A stretch of DNA of 46,959 nt, taken from NCBI GenBank assembly GCA_009782215.1, contig WRKO01000020.1:1-46959 (forward strand), given 5' to 3'. Shown in pieces: positions 7,862 through 16,440 of this stretch; the stretch's first letter is position 1, and each line of letters opens with the position of its first letter. The position numbers and the translations under genes are program-made. The DNA is from Oscillospiraceae bacterium (GTDB lineage: Bacteria > Bacillota > Clostridia > Oscillospirales > UBA929). The notes under the pieces were generated by a model, which worked only from the letters and a program-made list of their open reading frames with translations, was not told where the DNA came from and ran no database searches.

Positions 7862-8548
7862 GTGAATCGGCAGAGGCTTATCGAGCCATCTCTCTTAGCC
7901 GCCGACCCCGGACGGTTGGCGGAGCAAATGGCGCTGGCGGAACGCGGCGGAGCCGGGATGTGGCATTTCGATGTGATGGACGGGCATTTTGTCCCCAATC
8001 TGTCTTTCGGCCCCCACATCTGCGCCGGGTTGCACCGCTATACGAAGCTGCCCATCGACGTCCATCTGATGGTCGATAACCCTTCGAGAATCATCGACCC
8101 GTTTCTGGCGGCGGGCGCGGCGTCCCTCGTCCTGCACGTGGAAGTCCACGATAAGGAACCCCTCTCCCAAATGCTGCGGGAAATCCGCGCCGCGGGCGCC
8201 GTTCCGGCTGTGGCGCTCAATCCGAGAACCCCGCCCGAAGCTGCGGCGCAGTATCTGCCGCTGGTGGACAGGGTGCTGGTCATGGCGGTGGAGCCGGGCT
8301 ACGGCGGACAGGAGCTTCTGCCCGACAGCTACGAACGCGTCCGCGCCGTACGCGCGCTCGCGAACCGCGTCAGACCCAACCTCCAAATCCAAATCGACGG
8401 CGGCGTGACCAAGCAAAACGCCCCCTCCATCCTAGAGGCGGGCGCCGACATCCTCATCGCCGGCAGCGCCGTCTTTGACGCGCCGGACATCGAAGCCCGC
8501 TGCCGGGAATTTGCGGAGATTCTATGCTCCGGCGGAGCGTCATCCTAG
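7862..8548 (+). CDS. rpe: Ribulose-phosphate 3-epimerase
   Basis: 228 residues, a TIM-barrel epimerase that interconverts ribulose 5-phosphate and xylulose 5-phosphate. Family motifs are LAADPGRL near the N terminus, the metal-binding HFDVMDGHFVPN, DVHLMV, VMAVEPGYGGQ and IDGGV in the phosphate-binding region. The GTG start at 7862 follows AGGAG. Its last 9 bp overlap the end of the convergent Nudix-HD gene. Confidence 0.96.
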   Translation: MNRQRLIEPSLLAADPGRLAEQMALAERGGAGMWHFDVMDGHFVPNLSFGPHICAGLHRYTKLPIDVHLMVDNPSRIIDPFLAAGAASLVLHVEVHDKEPLSQMLREIRAAGAVPAVALNPRTPPEAAAQYLPLVDRVLVMAVEPGYGGQELLPDSYERVRAVRALANRVRPNLQIQIDGGVTKQNAPSILEAGADILIAGSAVFDAPDIEARCREFAEILCSGGASS

Positions 8549-9598
8549 ACGGAAGCATTCGCGCGTTTCTTCCAGCAGGGCGTCATAAAATCCCCGCGCC
8601 GCTTGGCGGCGCTTTTTGGCGAGGGCCGCGCCGCGCTCGGTGTAAAATTTATCGTACAGCTTTTCCAGCTTGAATTTATACTCTTTGCAGAACGAATGAT
8701 GCAAATCACCCGACCCGTCCAGCACGCCGCCGTGTTCATCCAAGGAATACAGCGGCTGTCCGGTATGCGCCTGATAGAAAAGGGTGCGGGCAATCCCCAC
8801 CGCGCCGCAGACCTCCAGCTTGTCCGCGTCGAACAGGATTTTCGCCTCAAGGCTTCGCGGCGGATTGTCCGAACGGTAGCGGTGCGTTTGGATGCAGCTT
8901 CTCACCGCGTTGGCGAACGCGTCCGTATACCCGCTCGCCGTCAGCCAGTCATACGCCAAATCGCCGCCGCGCATAGCGTGGTCAACGCCGGAATCGGCAA
9001 ACTGCTCGTCCCTCGCGATATCGTGCAGCAGACACGCCGCCGTCAGCGTCTCCCTATCCGCCCCGCCCTCATGCCTTGCGATATCCAGCGCGTAATTCAG
9101 CACGCGGTAAATATGCTCCACGTCATGCGCGCTGTCGGTCATGCGGGAACGCATAAACCGCTCGGCGGCGGGCATGGCGGTGCGCATCCCGGCAAGCCAC
9201 GCTTGCAGCTTGTCATACAAAACCGGGAGGATTTGCGGGTAGGTCATCTCCTCCGGCAGCGCGTCAAACAGCTTCACCTCGCACATCTCGCTTTCGGGCA
9301 GGGGCGCGAGCCGTTCCACCCGCGCGAAAAACGTCCGCCCGCAGGAGACGCCGCTGTCCTTTCGCACCGAATAGTCAAACGCCGGCGATAGCACAAAGCC
9401 GGCGGCCCCGGTTTCCTCGTACAGCTCGCGTTTGGCGGCGCAAAGGACGGTTTCGCCGTCCTCCACATGGCCCCCCGCCGTTTCCCATGTGCGGCGCTCT
9501 TTGTGTCTGGCGTAGAGCCATTGGCCTTGATATTGGGCGAAAATGACGGTAAACTCAATGTTTTCCAATTCGCCGAGGCTGTGTACGGCTGTGAGCAT
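8540..9598 (-). CDS. Nudix hydrolase - HD phosphohydrolase fusion
   Basis: 352 residues from the ATG at 9598, preferred over 9607 because AGGAAGG then sits at proper spacing. Residues 1-140 are a Nudix domain with the box GHVEDGE plus AAKRELYEETGA, which hydrolyses nucleoside diphosphates linked to another moiety. Residues 150-352 are an HD domain with an upstream His pair (HDVEH) and the central LLHDIARD, typical of small metal-dependent phosphohydrolases. A single chain could hydrolyse a nucleotide and then remove phosphate from the product. That is an inference; substrates are unknown. It follows the ABC permease gene by 44 bp and may share its transcript. Confidence 0.88.
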   Translation of the reverse strand: MLTAVHSLGELENIEFTVIFAQYQGQWLYARHKERRTWETAGGHVEDGETVLCAAKRELYEETGAAGFVLSPAFDYSVRKDSGVSCGRTFFARVERLAPLPESEMCEVKLFDALPEEMTYPQILPVLYDKLQAWLAGMRTAMPAAERFMRSRMTDSAHDVEHIYRVLNYALDIARHEGGADRETLTAACLLHDIARDEQFADSGVDHAMRGGDLAYDWLTASGYTDAFANAVRSCIQTHRYRSDNPPRSLEAKILFDADKLEVCGAVGIARTLFYQAHTGQPLYSLDEHGGVLDGSGDLHHSFCKEYKFKLEKLYDKFYTERGAALAKKRRQAARGFYDALLEETRECFRLG

Positions 9599-9642
9599 GG
9601 GTATCATCCTTCCTGTTTTCGGGACGCCAGAGCGCGCGTCTT

Positions 9643-10419
9643 TTACGAGCCAGTTGATTTATATCTCCGCAGGCCGAAGCGCCAGAAGCCATAGCACGGG
9701 AGCAAAAACAGCACGCCTGGCAACGGCGCAAGCATATACAGCGGGCTTTCCTCCCTGCCGATTAAGTATAACAGCGGGTAATACTGAAAGAGCGCCAGCG
9801 GGACGACATAGGTTAGAAACCGCAAGACGCCGTCGCCGTAGACGGAGAACGGATAACGCCCGAACTCGCGTCCTCCGTGTGTGAGAATATTCATAAATTC
9901 CAGCCCCTCAACGGTAAAAAACGAAACGGACGCATACACGAGATACAAGCCGAAAAAAACAACCGCGCCGCAGACAATCATCAAAAGGAAGGTCAAAATT
10001 TTGTCCCACGTCCAGACGACGCCGCTGTTGGGGATGGCGTAGCACAACACCAAGACGGCGTGGATGAAGATGCCCAGACGGGCAAACTCCATATGCGACG
10101 CCAGCACTTGAAAGATAACGCCGCGCGGCCTGACAAGGCAGCGGTCAAACTCCCCGTTGCCCAGCAAGCGCGGAAAAATATCAAACCCGCGCGCAAACAC
10201 CTCGGCAAAGGAAAAAGCCATCGTCACAACCGCCGAACACAAAAGCACCTGATTGAGCGTAAAGCCTTCAACCTCGCTGAAGCGCATGAGCATGAACAAT
10301 ACGCCGGCGACCGTGGCGAAGGATAAAACAATCCGGGCGAAGAGGTTCATGAAAAACGTCGCGGGGTATTGCATCTGGCTTTTCAGGTGCATGGCGAAAA
10401 AATCAAGATACAGCTTCAT
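9643..10419 (-). CDS. ABC-2 type transporter permease
   Basis: 258 residues with about six hydrophobic segments and no ATPase motif. Its style (MKLYLDFFAMHLKSQMQYPA start, LVRPRG loop) matches the second permease of three-gene ABC-2 exporters that pair a daunorubicin-resistance-like ATPase with two permeases. It starts three bases after the stop of the fused ATPase-permease gene, so the two products should assemble together. Substrate unknown. Confidence 0.88.
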   Translation of the reverse strand: MKLYLDFFAMHLKSQMQYPATFFMNLFARIVLSFATVAGVLFMLMRFSEVEGFTLNQVLLCSAVVTMAFSFAEVFARGFDIFPRLLGNGEFDRCLVRPRGVIFQVLASHMEFARLGIFIHAVLVLCYAIPNSGVVWTWDKILTFLLMIVCGAVVFFGLYLVYASVSFFTVEGLEFMNILTHGGREFGRYPFSVYGDGVLRFLTYVVPLALFQYYPLLYLIGREESPLYMLAPLPGVLFLLPCYGFWRFGLRRYKSTGS

Positions 10420-10422
10420 CCC

Positions 10423-11901
10423 TCAACCCCCCTGTGTCACGACGCATTTCAGCGAACGGTTCATCAGCGCCTTCCCGCCCGCCAGCATCGCCGCAAACCA
10501 AAAAAGCTGCAAACCCAGCCCGCGCAATGCGTCCGCCCCCGCGATATTGCCGCTGTATATGCGGAGCGGCATATTCTGCATGGCGGCGAACGGCAGCAAT
10601 TCGGCAATCTGCCTGAAAGGCTCCGGGAAAAACGGCAGGGGGACATACCCCCCGGCGAGGAAATCCGCGAGGATGACAAAAATCACGTTATACCGGCTCA
10701 TGGTGTAAAAGGTGGAGATGGAGTCAATCATCGTATAGGTCGTGACCACGCACAAGCCCAGCAGGGCGGACAGGAGGAACAGCCCGAATTGAAGCCAATC
10801 CGACGGCAGGGTCATCCTGAACGGGGACGGGAGGATGAACGCCACAATCAGGATGGGGGCGCACCGGAGCGCGGCCCTTGACATCCTGTCCGCGGCCGTT
10901 TCAAAAAACCAGCGGTTGTATATGTCTAGGGGCCGAGCCAAATCGTAGGCTATATCCCCGCTGACAATGGTTTCGGTGGCGGAGCCGGTAAACCCCCAAG
11001 GCGCGAAAAGCGCCAGAAAGGCTTGCTGAATCCATACATACGATACGAGCTGTGAAAACTCCATCGGGAAGGCGGCGGGGTTTGCGCGGTAAAACGCCGA
11101 AAAAGCTAGGATTTCCATAAACCCCCACGCAAACTGGGTCGTCAGACCCGCCAGCGCCGCGGCGCGGTATTGCAGGCTTGCCGAAAAGCTCCCGTCCAGC
11201 AAAATCTGCCCTTTGCCGATCAGCAGCACGCGCTCGGTCAGGGCTTCGATGTCCTGCATATCGTGGGTGGTGAGGATGACGGTGGTTTGATGCTCGGCGT
11301 TGAGTTTTTTGATGAAGCCGCGCACCGCGAGCTTGGAAACGGCGTCCAGCCCGATGGTCGGCTCGTCTAAAAAGAGGATTTTCGGGCTGTGCAGCAGCGA
11401 CGCGGCAATCTCGCATCTCATGCGTTGGCCCAGTGAGAGGCTGCGGGCGGGCGTTTTGAGGATTTCAGATAAATCAAGGAGGGCGACCATTTCGTCAAGG
11501 TTGCGCCGGTACAGCGCCCCATCCACTCTGTAAATGTCACGAATCAGCTCGAAGCTGTCGATGACCGGCACATCCCACCAGAGCTGGCTGCGCTGGCCGA
11601 ACACCACGCCGATGTCCCGCACATGGCGCAGCCGCTGTTTCCAAGGGGTGCGCCCATCAATGTCGCACTGCCCGCTGTCCGGTGTGAGGACGCCGCACAT
11701 GATTTTGATGGTGGTGCTTTTGCCCGCACCGTTCGGCCCTATGTACCCCACCATCTCCCCGCTCCCGATGGTAAAGCTGACGTCCCGCAGGGCCTGCACC
11801 GTCTCAATCTCGCGCGAAAACAAGGCTTTGACGGCGTTGCCAAAGCCAGAGCTGCGTTTCGCCACCCGAAAGGATTTGTTGATGCCCTGTAAAGTAATCA
11901 T
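10423..11901 (-). CDS. ABC exporter ATPase fused to its first permease
   Basis: 492 residues from the ATG at 11901, which has GAAAGG seven bases upstream. Residues 1-237 are an ABC ATPase: Walker A GPNGAGKST, signature LSLGQRMR, Walker B ILFLDEPTIGLD and switch TTHD. Directly after the LLIGKGQILLDG segment the chain becomes a permease (SLQYRAAALAGLTTQFAWGF) with about six membrane segments to the end. In related systems these are two genes, an ATPase of about 325 residues and a permease of about 260. Here the ATPase C-terminal tail and the permease N-terminal tip are missing and the rest is joined in frame, as expected from an in-frame deletion. Reading frame, Walker motifs and the partner permease are intact. 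Confidence 0.85.
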   Translation of the reverse strand: MITLQGINKSFRVAKRSSGFGNAVKALFSREIETVQALRDVSFTIGSGEMVGYIGPNGAGKSTTIKIMCGVLTPDSGQCDIDGRTPWKQRLRHVRDIGVVFGQRSQLWWDVPVIDSFELIRDIYRVDGALYRRNLDEMVALLDLSEILKTPARSLSLGQRMRCEIAASLLHSPKILFLDEPTIGLDAVSKLAVRGFIKKLNAEHQTTVILTTHDMQDIEALTERVLLIGKGQILLDGSFSASLQYRAAALAGLTTQFAWGFMEILAFSAFYRANPAAFPMEFSQLVSYVWIQQAFLALFAPWGFTGSATETIVSGDIAYDLARPLDIYNRWFFETAADRMSRAALRCAPILIVAFILPSPFRMTLPSDWLQFGLFLLSALLGLCVVTTYTMIDSISTFYTMSRYNVIFVILADFLAGGYVPLPFFPEPFRQIAELLPFAAMQNMPLRIYSGNIAGADALRGLGLQLFWFAAMLAGGKALMNRSLKCVVTQGG

Positions 11902-11943
11902 TCGCTTGCCTTTCGTCTTCAATCAACCAAAACCGGAACAATT

Positions 11944-11972
11944 AGTATACCACGTCCGGTCTGCTCAGGCAA
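11944..11972 (-). promoter_or_regulatory. Promoter of the ABC exporter operon
   Basis: Minus-strand TTGCCT (11967-11972), 17 bp, TATACT (11944-11949) with an extended TG. It lies 43 bp before the ATG at 11901, in the gap after the aromatic operon. Confidence 0.75.
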
Positions 11973-12006
11973 GCAAAAGTTTTCGCCGGTTCGTCTGCGG
12001 GGTTTG

Positions 12007-13536
12007 TTAAGCGTTGCTTTTCGCCGCGGCGGCGCGATTTTTGCTGACAAGCATATATACGCCGCTGATTAAAAGGGTGGCGGCGAAAATTACCGCCGCG
12101 GCTATATAATTTTTCTCTGTAAGCTCCTCGCCAATCCATGTGGACATCAAAATCGAAGGGATGCGCGCAATGCCGGTAATGAGTAAGAAGCGGCTTATTT
12201 TCATGGGCAAAAACGGGGCCATATAGGTAAAAAGGTCTTTTGGCGTTCCCGGAATCAGATACATGACAAACAAAGCCGCGGTCAGTTTCTTTGAGTCGCG
12301 CGCGAACGCGAAGCTGCGCAGCTTTTTCGCCGGGACAAACAAATTTAACAGCTTGGCGCCAAATATTTTTGCCAGCATAATGATAATCAAAGAGCCGGCA
12401 AGCGTGCCGAGCATACAGAAAAGCAAGCCGCCCCAAGTGCCGAAAGCATACCCGGCGCCAATCTCAAGGGGTTCCGCCGGGATGATTTTAATCACCGTTT
12501 GAAAGGCGCGCACCGCGATGAATATAATCCGTCCCCAGACGCCAAACCCATCCAACCAAACCTTAATCCCGGACGAATCCTTGAAAAATTCGAGCAACTG
12601 CTTGCCTGTCATTAAGTACGCCGCGGCAAGTGCGGCGAGGATGGAAACCAGCACAATTCCGGCGATGATTTTTTTCTTTCGGCCCCCGGTTTGGCCTTTT
12701 TTCTCAGAGCGGCCGCTTTCCGGCGCGCCCGCTTCTTCCCGCGGCAGATCCAACCCCTCGCTGTGCCGTTCATAAAAAATCGCGAGCCTTCCAGAATAAT
12801 TCGGGTTCCAAGGCTTGTCCGCTCCGTTGTAATGCACGACGGCGGTGTTTGCTTTCACCCAGTCAAGGTCGATTTGCCCGCCGTGCTGCATAAAAACCTT
12901 CTCATCAAGATTGAAAAGGCGCGGGTCTACTTGAAGAATCCGATCTCCATATAGGGCGTTGATAACGTCCTGATCGGCTAAAATCAATTTTTTGGCGTTG
13001 GCTTTGATATACCTGCGAATGTCCTCCGTGGTAATCCCGCATATCCGCATACCCTGTATGTTCATCAGCATAACGCCCGCGTTGACGTATTTCCGGCCTT
13101 TCGACTTCAGGCGCACGCGGTTGATAAATTCCACCAAGCCGAAGGTATGGCTGGACGCTGCAATCAGGCTGCCGCCGAAGTCAAGGTCATAGTAGGGCCT
13201 TAATGAGTTGATGGCCACAGTGTCGGCGTCAAGGTAGAGAATCCGCTCCACATCCTCCGGCAGAAAATCAATCGCGAACAGACGGTAATAGGTTTCTTTC
13301 GGGATTCGCCCAAGCACCGTCTCGCCGGAAAATAAAGATTCGGAAACAGGGACGGGGACGACGACGCACCGATTGGAATCAATGCCGTCGCCGATTTTCT
13401 CAAAATCACGGTCGGTAAGGGAGGAATGGGCGACATAAACCGTAAAGAATTCGTCAGGGTTTGAGTGCAGCAGGGAGCGCAGCAGAACGGCTGTCTGCGG
13501 CACATAATTTGCGTCAATCGTAACTAAGATGTTCAT
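12007..13536 (-). CDS. GT8 glycosyltransferase fused to a TVP38/DedA-type membrane domain
   Basis: 509 residues. Residues 1-255 are a retaining GT8 family glycosyltransferase: NILVTIDANY start, the metal/UDP-sugar motif DAD (103-105) in LYLDADTV, VNAGVMLMN, and a C-terminal HYNGADKPW. A charged linker (about 255-286) leads to a membrane helix at about 288-308. Residues 320-495 match the TVP38/TMEM64 (SNARE-associated, DedA-like) fold, with GAGYAFGTWGGLL and YLIPGTPKDLFTY. TVP38/DedA proteins are linked to lipid-carrier or phospholipid movement across membranes. A sugar transferase tethered to such a domain could glycosylate or handle a lipid at the inner membrane face. It starts nine bases after aroQ and probably belongs to that operon, without an obvious metabolic link. 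Confidence 0.88.
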   Translation of the reverse strand: MNILVTIDANYVPQTAVLLRSLLHSNPDEFFTVYVAHSSLTDRDFEKIGDGIDSNRCVVVPVPVSESLFSGETVLGRIPKETYYRLFAIDFLPEDVERILYLDADTVAINSLRPYYDLDFGGSLIAASSHTFGLVEFINRVRLKSKGRKYVNAGVMLMNIQGMRICGITTEDIRRYIKANAKKLILADQDVINALYGDRILQVDPRLFNLDEKVFMQHGGQIDLDWVKANTAVVHYNGADKPWNPNYSGRLAIFYERHSEGLDLPREEAGAPESGRSEKKGQTGGRKKKIIAGIVLVSILAALAAAYLMTGKQLLEFFKDSSGIKVWLDGFGVWGRIIFIAVRAFQTVIKIIPAEPLEIGAGYAFGTWGGLLFCMLGTLAGSLIIIMLAKIFGAKLLNLFVPAKKLRSFAFARDSKKLTAALFVMYLIPGTPKDLFTYMAPFLPMKISRFLLITGIARIPSILMSTWIGEELTEKNYIAAAVIFAATLLISGVYMLVSKNRAAAAKSNA

Positions 13537-13545
13537 GGATGATGT

Positions 13546-13986
13546 TTACCTCTCATTCCTTTCGGCAAGTAAAGTCTCCAGCGCCTCCCGGTATCCCTCA
13601 AACCCCTTGCCGGCAACCGTCGCGACGCAGGCCTCCGACGTATAGGAGACCTGCCGGTACGCCTCGCGCTTGCTGATGTCGGACAGATGCACCTCGACGG
13701 CGGGGACGCCCACGGCCTTCAGCGCGTCGGGGATGGCGACGCTGGTGTGGGTATACGCGGCGGGGTTGATGACGATGCCGTCAAACCGGCCGTAGGCTTG
13801 CTGGATTTCATCTACAATCGCCCCTTCGGAATTGGACTGAAAGCAATGCGCCTCCACCCCGGCCTCCGCCGCGGCTTCGCCGATAAACGCCAGCAGGTCG
13901 GCGTAGCTCCGCGCGCCGTAAATCTCCGGCTCGCGCAAGCCCAGCAGGTTGATGTTCGGGCCGTTTATGATAAGGATTTTTTTCAT
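13546..13986 (-). CDS. aroQ: 3-dehydroquinate dehydratase, type II
   Basis: 146 residues, standard for the dodecameric type II enzyme converting 3-dehydroquinate to 3-dehydroshikimate. The N terminus KILIINGPNINLLGLREPEI carries the conserved Asn/Arg active-site strand, FQSNSEGAI the catalytic-lid partner, and INPAAYTHTSVAI and EVHLSDISKRE the remaining signature. ATG at 13986 shares one base with the aroE-aroK stop. Confidence 0.97.
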   Translation of the reverse strand: MKKILIINGPNINLLGLREPEIYGARSYADLLAFIGEAAAEAGVEAHCFQSNSEGAIVDEIQQAYGRFDGIVINPAAYTHTSVAIPDALKAVGVPAVEVHLSDISKREAYRQVSYTSEACVATVAGKGFEGYREALETLLAERNER

Positions 13987-15224
13987 CAAGCCATCCCTCC
14001 AAAGAGTTTCTCGCAGATATCCGCCGCCGTCCGCTCAACGCCGCCGCGCACCGGCACGGCCACCTCGCCCCATGTCGCGTACAGCGGCAGACGGGCCGCC
14101 GCCAGCGCTTCCACGCCGTCCCTTTGGGAAAGCGGCCTGCCCGATACGGATAATTCGTTAAGCGCCCGGTCTACGTACACAACCACGCTGTTTTGACGGA
14201 GGATGCGGCGGTTTTCGGGCCGCGTTACCACGCCGCCGCCCGTCGCGACGACCATGCCGCTCCGGGCGCAAAAATCGCGCAGGGCCTCCGTTTCCAGCTT
14301 GCGGAAGGCATCCTCGCCGTCTTCGGCTAGAATCGCGGGGATGGGCTTCCCGGCGGCTTCGGCCACCCGCGCGTCCGTGTCGGCAAAGGGTCTTCCGAGC
14401 TTTTTCGCCAGAGCCGTGCCGACGCTTGTTTTGCCGCAGCCCGGCATCCCAATCAGCGCGATGTTTTGGGTGTCGCGGGCGATTTTCGCGGCAACGGCGT
14501 CAATCGCTTCGTCGGGAACGGGCGCGCCGGTAAACAGCTCCGCCGACCTTTTCGCCTGCGCGACCAGCATCGTCAAGCCGTTGACGGCAAGCAGCCCCCG
14601 CTCCTCGGCTTGAAGCAGAAGCTCCGTCCGGGCGGGGTTATAAATCAAGTCAATCACCGTCCGGCAGCTAGGGAAAAGGCCCAAATCGGCAATCGGCGAA
14701 GCGCCGTTGTCCGGGTACATTCCAACCGGGGTCGTATTGATGAGCATAACCGCGCCGCTGTGTTTTTCAAGGTTTCCGTAGTGGTCGGCCCCGGAACGGG
14801 AGATGACGGCAAACTCCCTCGCCCGCATTTCAAGCAACGCCGCCTGTACGGCCAGCGACGAGCCGCCGCTTCCGAGGACAAGCGTCCTCCCCGCGTCAAG
14901 GTCAACCCCGGTTTTTTTCAGCAGAAAGCCAAACCCGAAGATATCCGTGCTGTCGCCGTACAGCCCCCCGCCGGGACGGCGGATGAGCGTGTTTACGCTG
15001 CCGGTGATGGCCGCGACGCTTGACAGGCTGTCGCAAAACGGGACGACGGCTCGTTTGTACGGAACGGTGACATTCAGCCCGTCGAACGCCCCGTGCCGGA
15101 GAAAATCCTCAAGCTCCTCCGGCTTTTTTTCATACAGACGGTATTCATAATCGCCGAGTTCGGCGTGAATTTGCGGGGAAAAGCTGTGGGAAAGTCTCTC
15201 CCCGAGCAGGCCGCAGCGAAGCAT
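13986..15224 (-). CDS. aroE-aroK: Bifunctional shikimate dehydrogenase - shikimate kinase
   Basis: 412 residues. Residues 1-250 are shikimate dehydrogenase: LGERLSHSFSPQIH, the catalytic Lys in NVTVPYK, GDSTDIFGF, and the NADP loop GSGGSSLA. Residues 253-412 are shikimate kinase: Walker A GMPGCGKTS, DTDARV, and the ATGGG shikimate/ATP loop. The chain therefore covers two consecutive steps, dehydroshikimate to shikimate to shikimate 3-phosphate. I start at the ATG at 15224, which has GGAGG seven bases upstream and overlaps the chorismate mutase stop. AroE and AroK are usually separate proteins. Confidence 0.95.
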   Translation of the reverse strand: MLRCGLLGERLSHSFSPQIHAELGDYEYRLYEKKPEELEDFLRHGAFDGLNVTVPYKRAVVPFCDSLSSVAAITGSVNTLIRRPGGGLYGDSTDIFGFGFLLKKTGVDLDAGRTLVLGSGGSSLAVQAALLEMRAREFAVISRSGADHYGNLEKHSGAVMLINTTPVGMYPDNGASPIADLGLFPSCRTVIDLIYNPARTELLLQAEERGLLAVNGLTMLVAQAKRSAELFTGAPVPDEAIDAVAAKIARDTQNIALIGMPGCGKTSVGTALAKKLGRPFADTDARVAEAAGKPIPAILAEDGEDAFRKLETEALRDFCARSGMVVATGGGVVTRPENRRILRQNSVVVYVDRALNELSVSGRPLSQRDGVEALAAARLPLYATWGEVAVPVRGGVERTAADICEKLFGGMA

Positions 15225-15502
15225 CACTCCACCTCCCGGCTTAGGATTCGCTCCTGCTCGGCGCGGCTTAACTCAAATATCAGCGAATACAGCGCGGTGA
15301 TATACGCCTCGCGCCCTTCCGTCGCCTTGCCGGACAGCTCGCGCAGCTTTTCCCGCTCCCGGGCCGGGTCATGCACCGGCAGGCTGTTCCGCCGCTTAAA
15401 CCGCGCGATGTCGGCCGATATGTCCATCCGCTGCTGAAACAGCCCGACCAAGCCGTCGTCAATCTCGTCGATGCGTCGCCGCAGCGCCTGTAAATCCGTC
15501 AA
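15224..15502 (-). CDS. Chorismate mutase, AroQ class
   Basis: About 92 residues, all-helical AroQ-class chorismate mutase making prephenate from chorismate. Signature: RRRIDEIDDGLVGLFQQRM, the IARFKRRN segment and HDPAREREKL. The start is a choice between ATG at 15526, which overlaps aroC by 28 bp, and TTG at 15502, which overlaps the aroC stop as TTGA and has GGGAGG at the right distance. I prefer TTG, which gives the usual N terminus MTDLQALRRRID. With TyrA in the same operon it directs chorismate toward tyrosine. A prephenate dehydratase is not in the window. Confidence 0.9.
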   Translation of the reverse strand: MTDLQALRRRIDEIDDGLVGLFQQRMDISADIARFKRRNSLPVHDPAREREKLRELSGKATEGREAYITALYSLIFELSRAEQERILSREVE

Positions 15503-16440
15503 AGTGAAAACCCTCCCGCCAGCCATAAATCAAGCAGCCCGATTGCTGCCGCCGCTTCCACAACGGGTACGGCGCGGGGGACGATGCAGGGGTCGTGCCG
15601 CCCGGTTACGGTGATTTTGGCGGCTTTCCCCGTGGCAAGGTCTATGGTGTCCTGCTCAAGGGCAATCGACGGCGTGGGCTTGACGGCCACGCAAAAGCGA
15701 AGCGTCTCCCCGGTCGTGATGCCCCCCAATATCCCGAACGGCGTCCGGTTGGACAGGGAACCGCGCATCCCCGACCGCGCAAACCCGTCGTCAAACTCCA
15801 CGGCCTTGACGGCGGGGATGGAAAAGAGCAGCGCGGACAGGCGGCTCTCGACCGAGCCGAAAAATGGCTCGCCCAGCCCCGCCGGAAGCCCGTTTACCGC
15901 GCAGGCAATCACGCCGCCCACACTGTCTCCGTCGGCCTTGGCGCGTAAAATTGTTTCGTCCTTGGGCGCTTTTCCCCCAATCGACAGGGGCTGCGCCGTA
16001 ATCGTCACGCCGGGCAGAAGCTGCTTGGCAAGCGCCCCCGCGAACACCAGCGGCGCGGTCAGCCGCCCGGAGAAATGCCCGCCCCCGCGATAGTCCGCAA
16101 AGCCCTTATATTTTACATGCGCCGCCGCGTCGGCATGACCGGGGCGGGGAAGGTTTCTCTGATAATCCCCGGAGCGCGCGTCTGTGTTGCGGATGACGCC
16201 GCAAAGCGGCGCTCCGGTCGTTTTTCCCTCAAACAGCCCGCTGACAAGCTCCACGGCGTCCGCCTCGGCGCGGGACGTCTCCAGCTCAGACTTTCCCGGC
16301 GCCCGCCGCGCCATCTCCCGCGCCACCGCCTCCATATCCGGGGCGAAGCCCGGCGGCAGGCCGTCGATGACCACGCCGACGGCGGGGCCGTGGGACTCCC
16401 CGAAAATGGAGAGCCTTATTTTTTCACCGAATGTATTCAT
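15499..16440 (-). CDS. aroC: Chorismate synthase (short form)
   Basis: 313 residues, versus about 360 for the E. coli enzyme. It converts EPSP to chorismate with reduced FMN. Conserved pieces are the N-terminal FGESHGPAVG, NTDARSGDY, RPGHADAA, the GGGHFSGRLTAPLVFAGA region, GLGEPFF, GILGGITTG and GRHDPC. The loop between MRGS and GILGGI is about ten residues shorter than in E. coli AroC and lacks the usual Asn-Asp and Asn-His pairs. The C terminus is also short. Start ATG at 16440 overlaps aroA by 17 bp. Confidence 0.94.
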   Translation of the reverse strand: MNTFGEKIRLSIFGESHGPAVGVVIDGLPPGFAPDMEAVAREMARRAPGKSELETSRAEADAVELVSGLFEGKTTGAPLCGVIRNTDARSGDYQRNLPRPGHADAAAHVKYKGFADYRGGGHFSGRLTAPLVFAGALAKQLLPGVTITAQPLSIGGKAPKDETILRAKADGDSVGGVIACAVNGLPAGLGEPFFGSVESRLSALLFSIPAVKAVEFDDGFARSGMRGSLSNRTPFGILGGITTGETLRFCVAVKPTPSIALEQDTIDLATGKAAKITVTGRHDPCIVPRAVPVVEAAAAIGLLDLWLAGGFSL

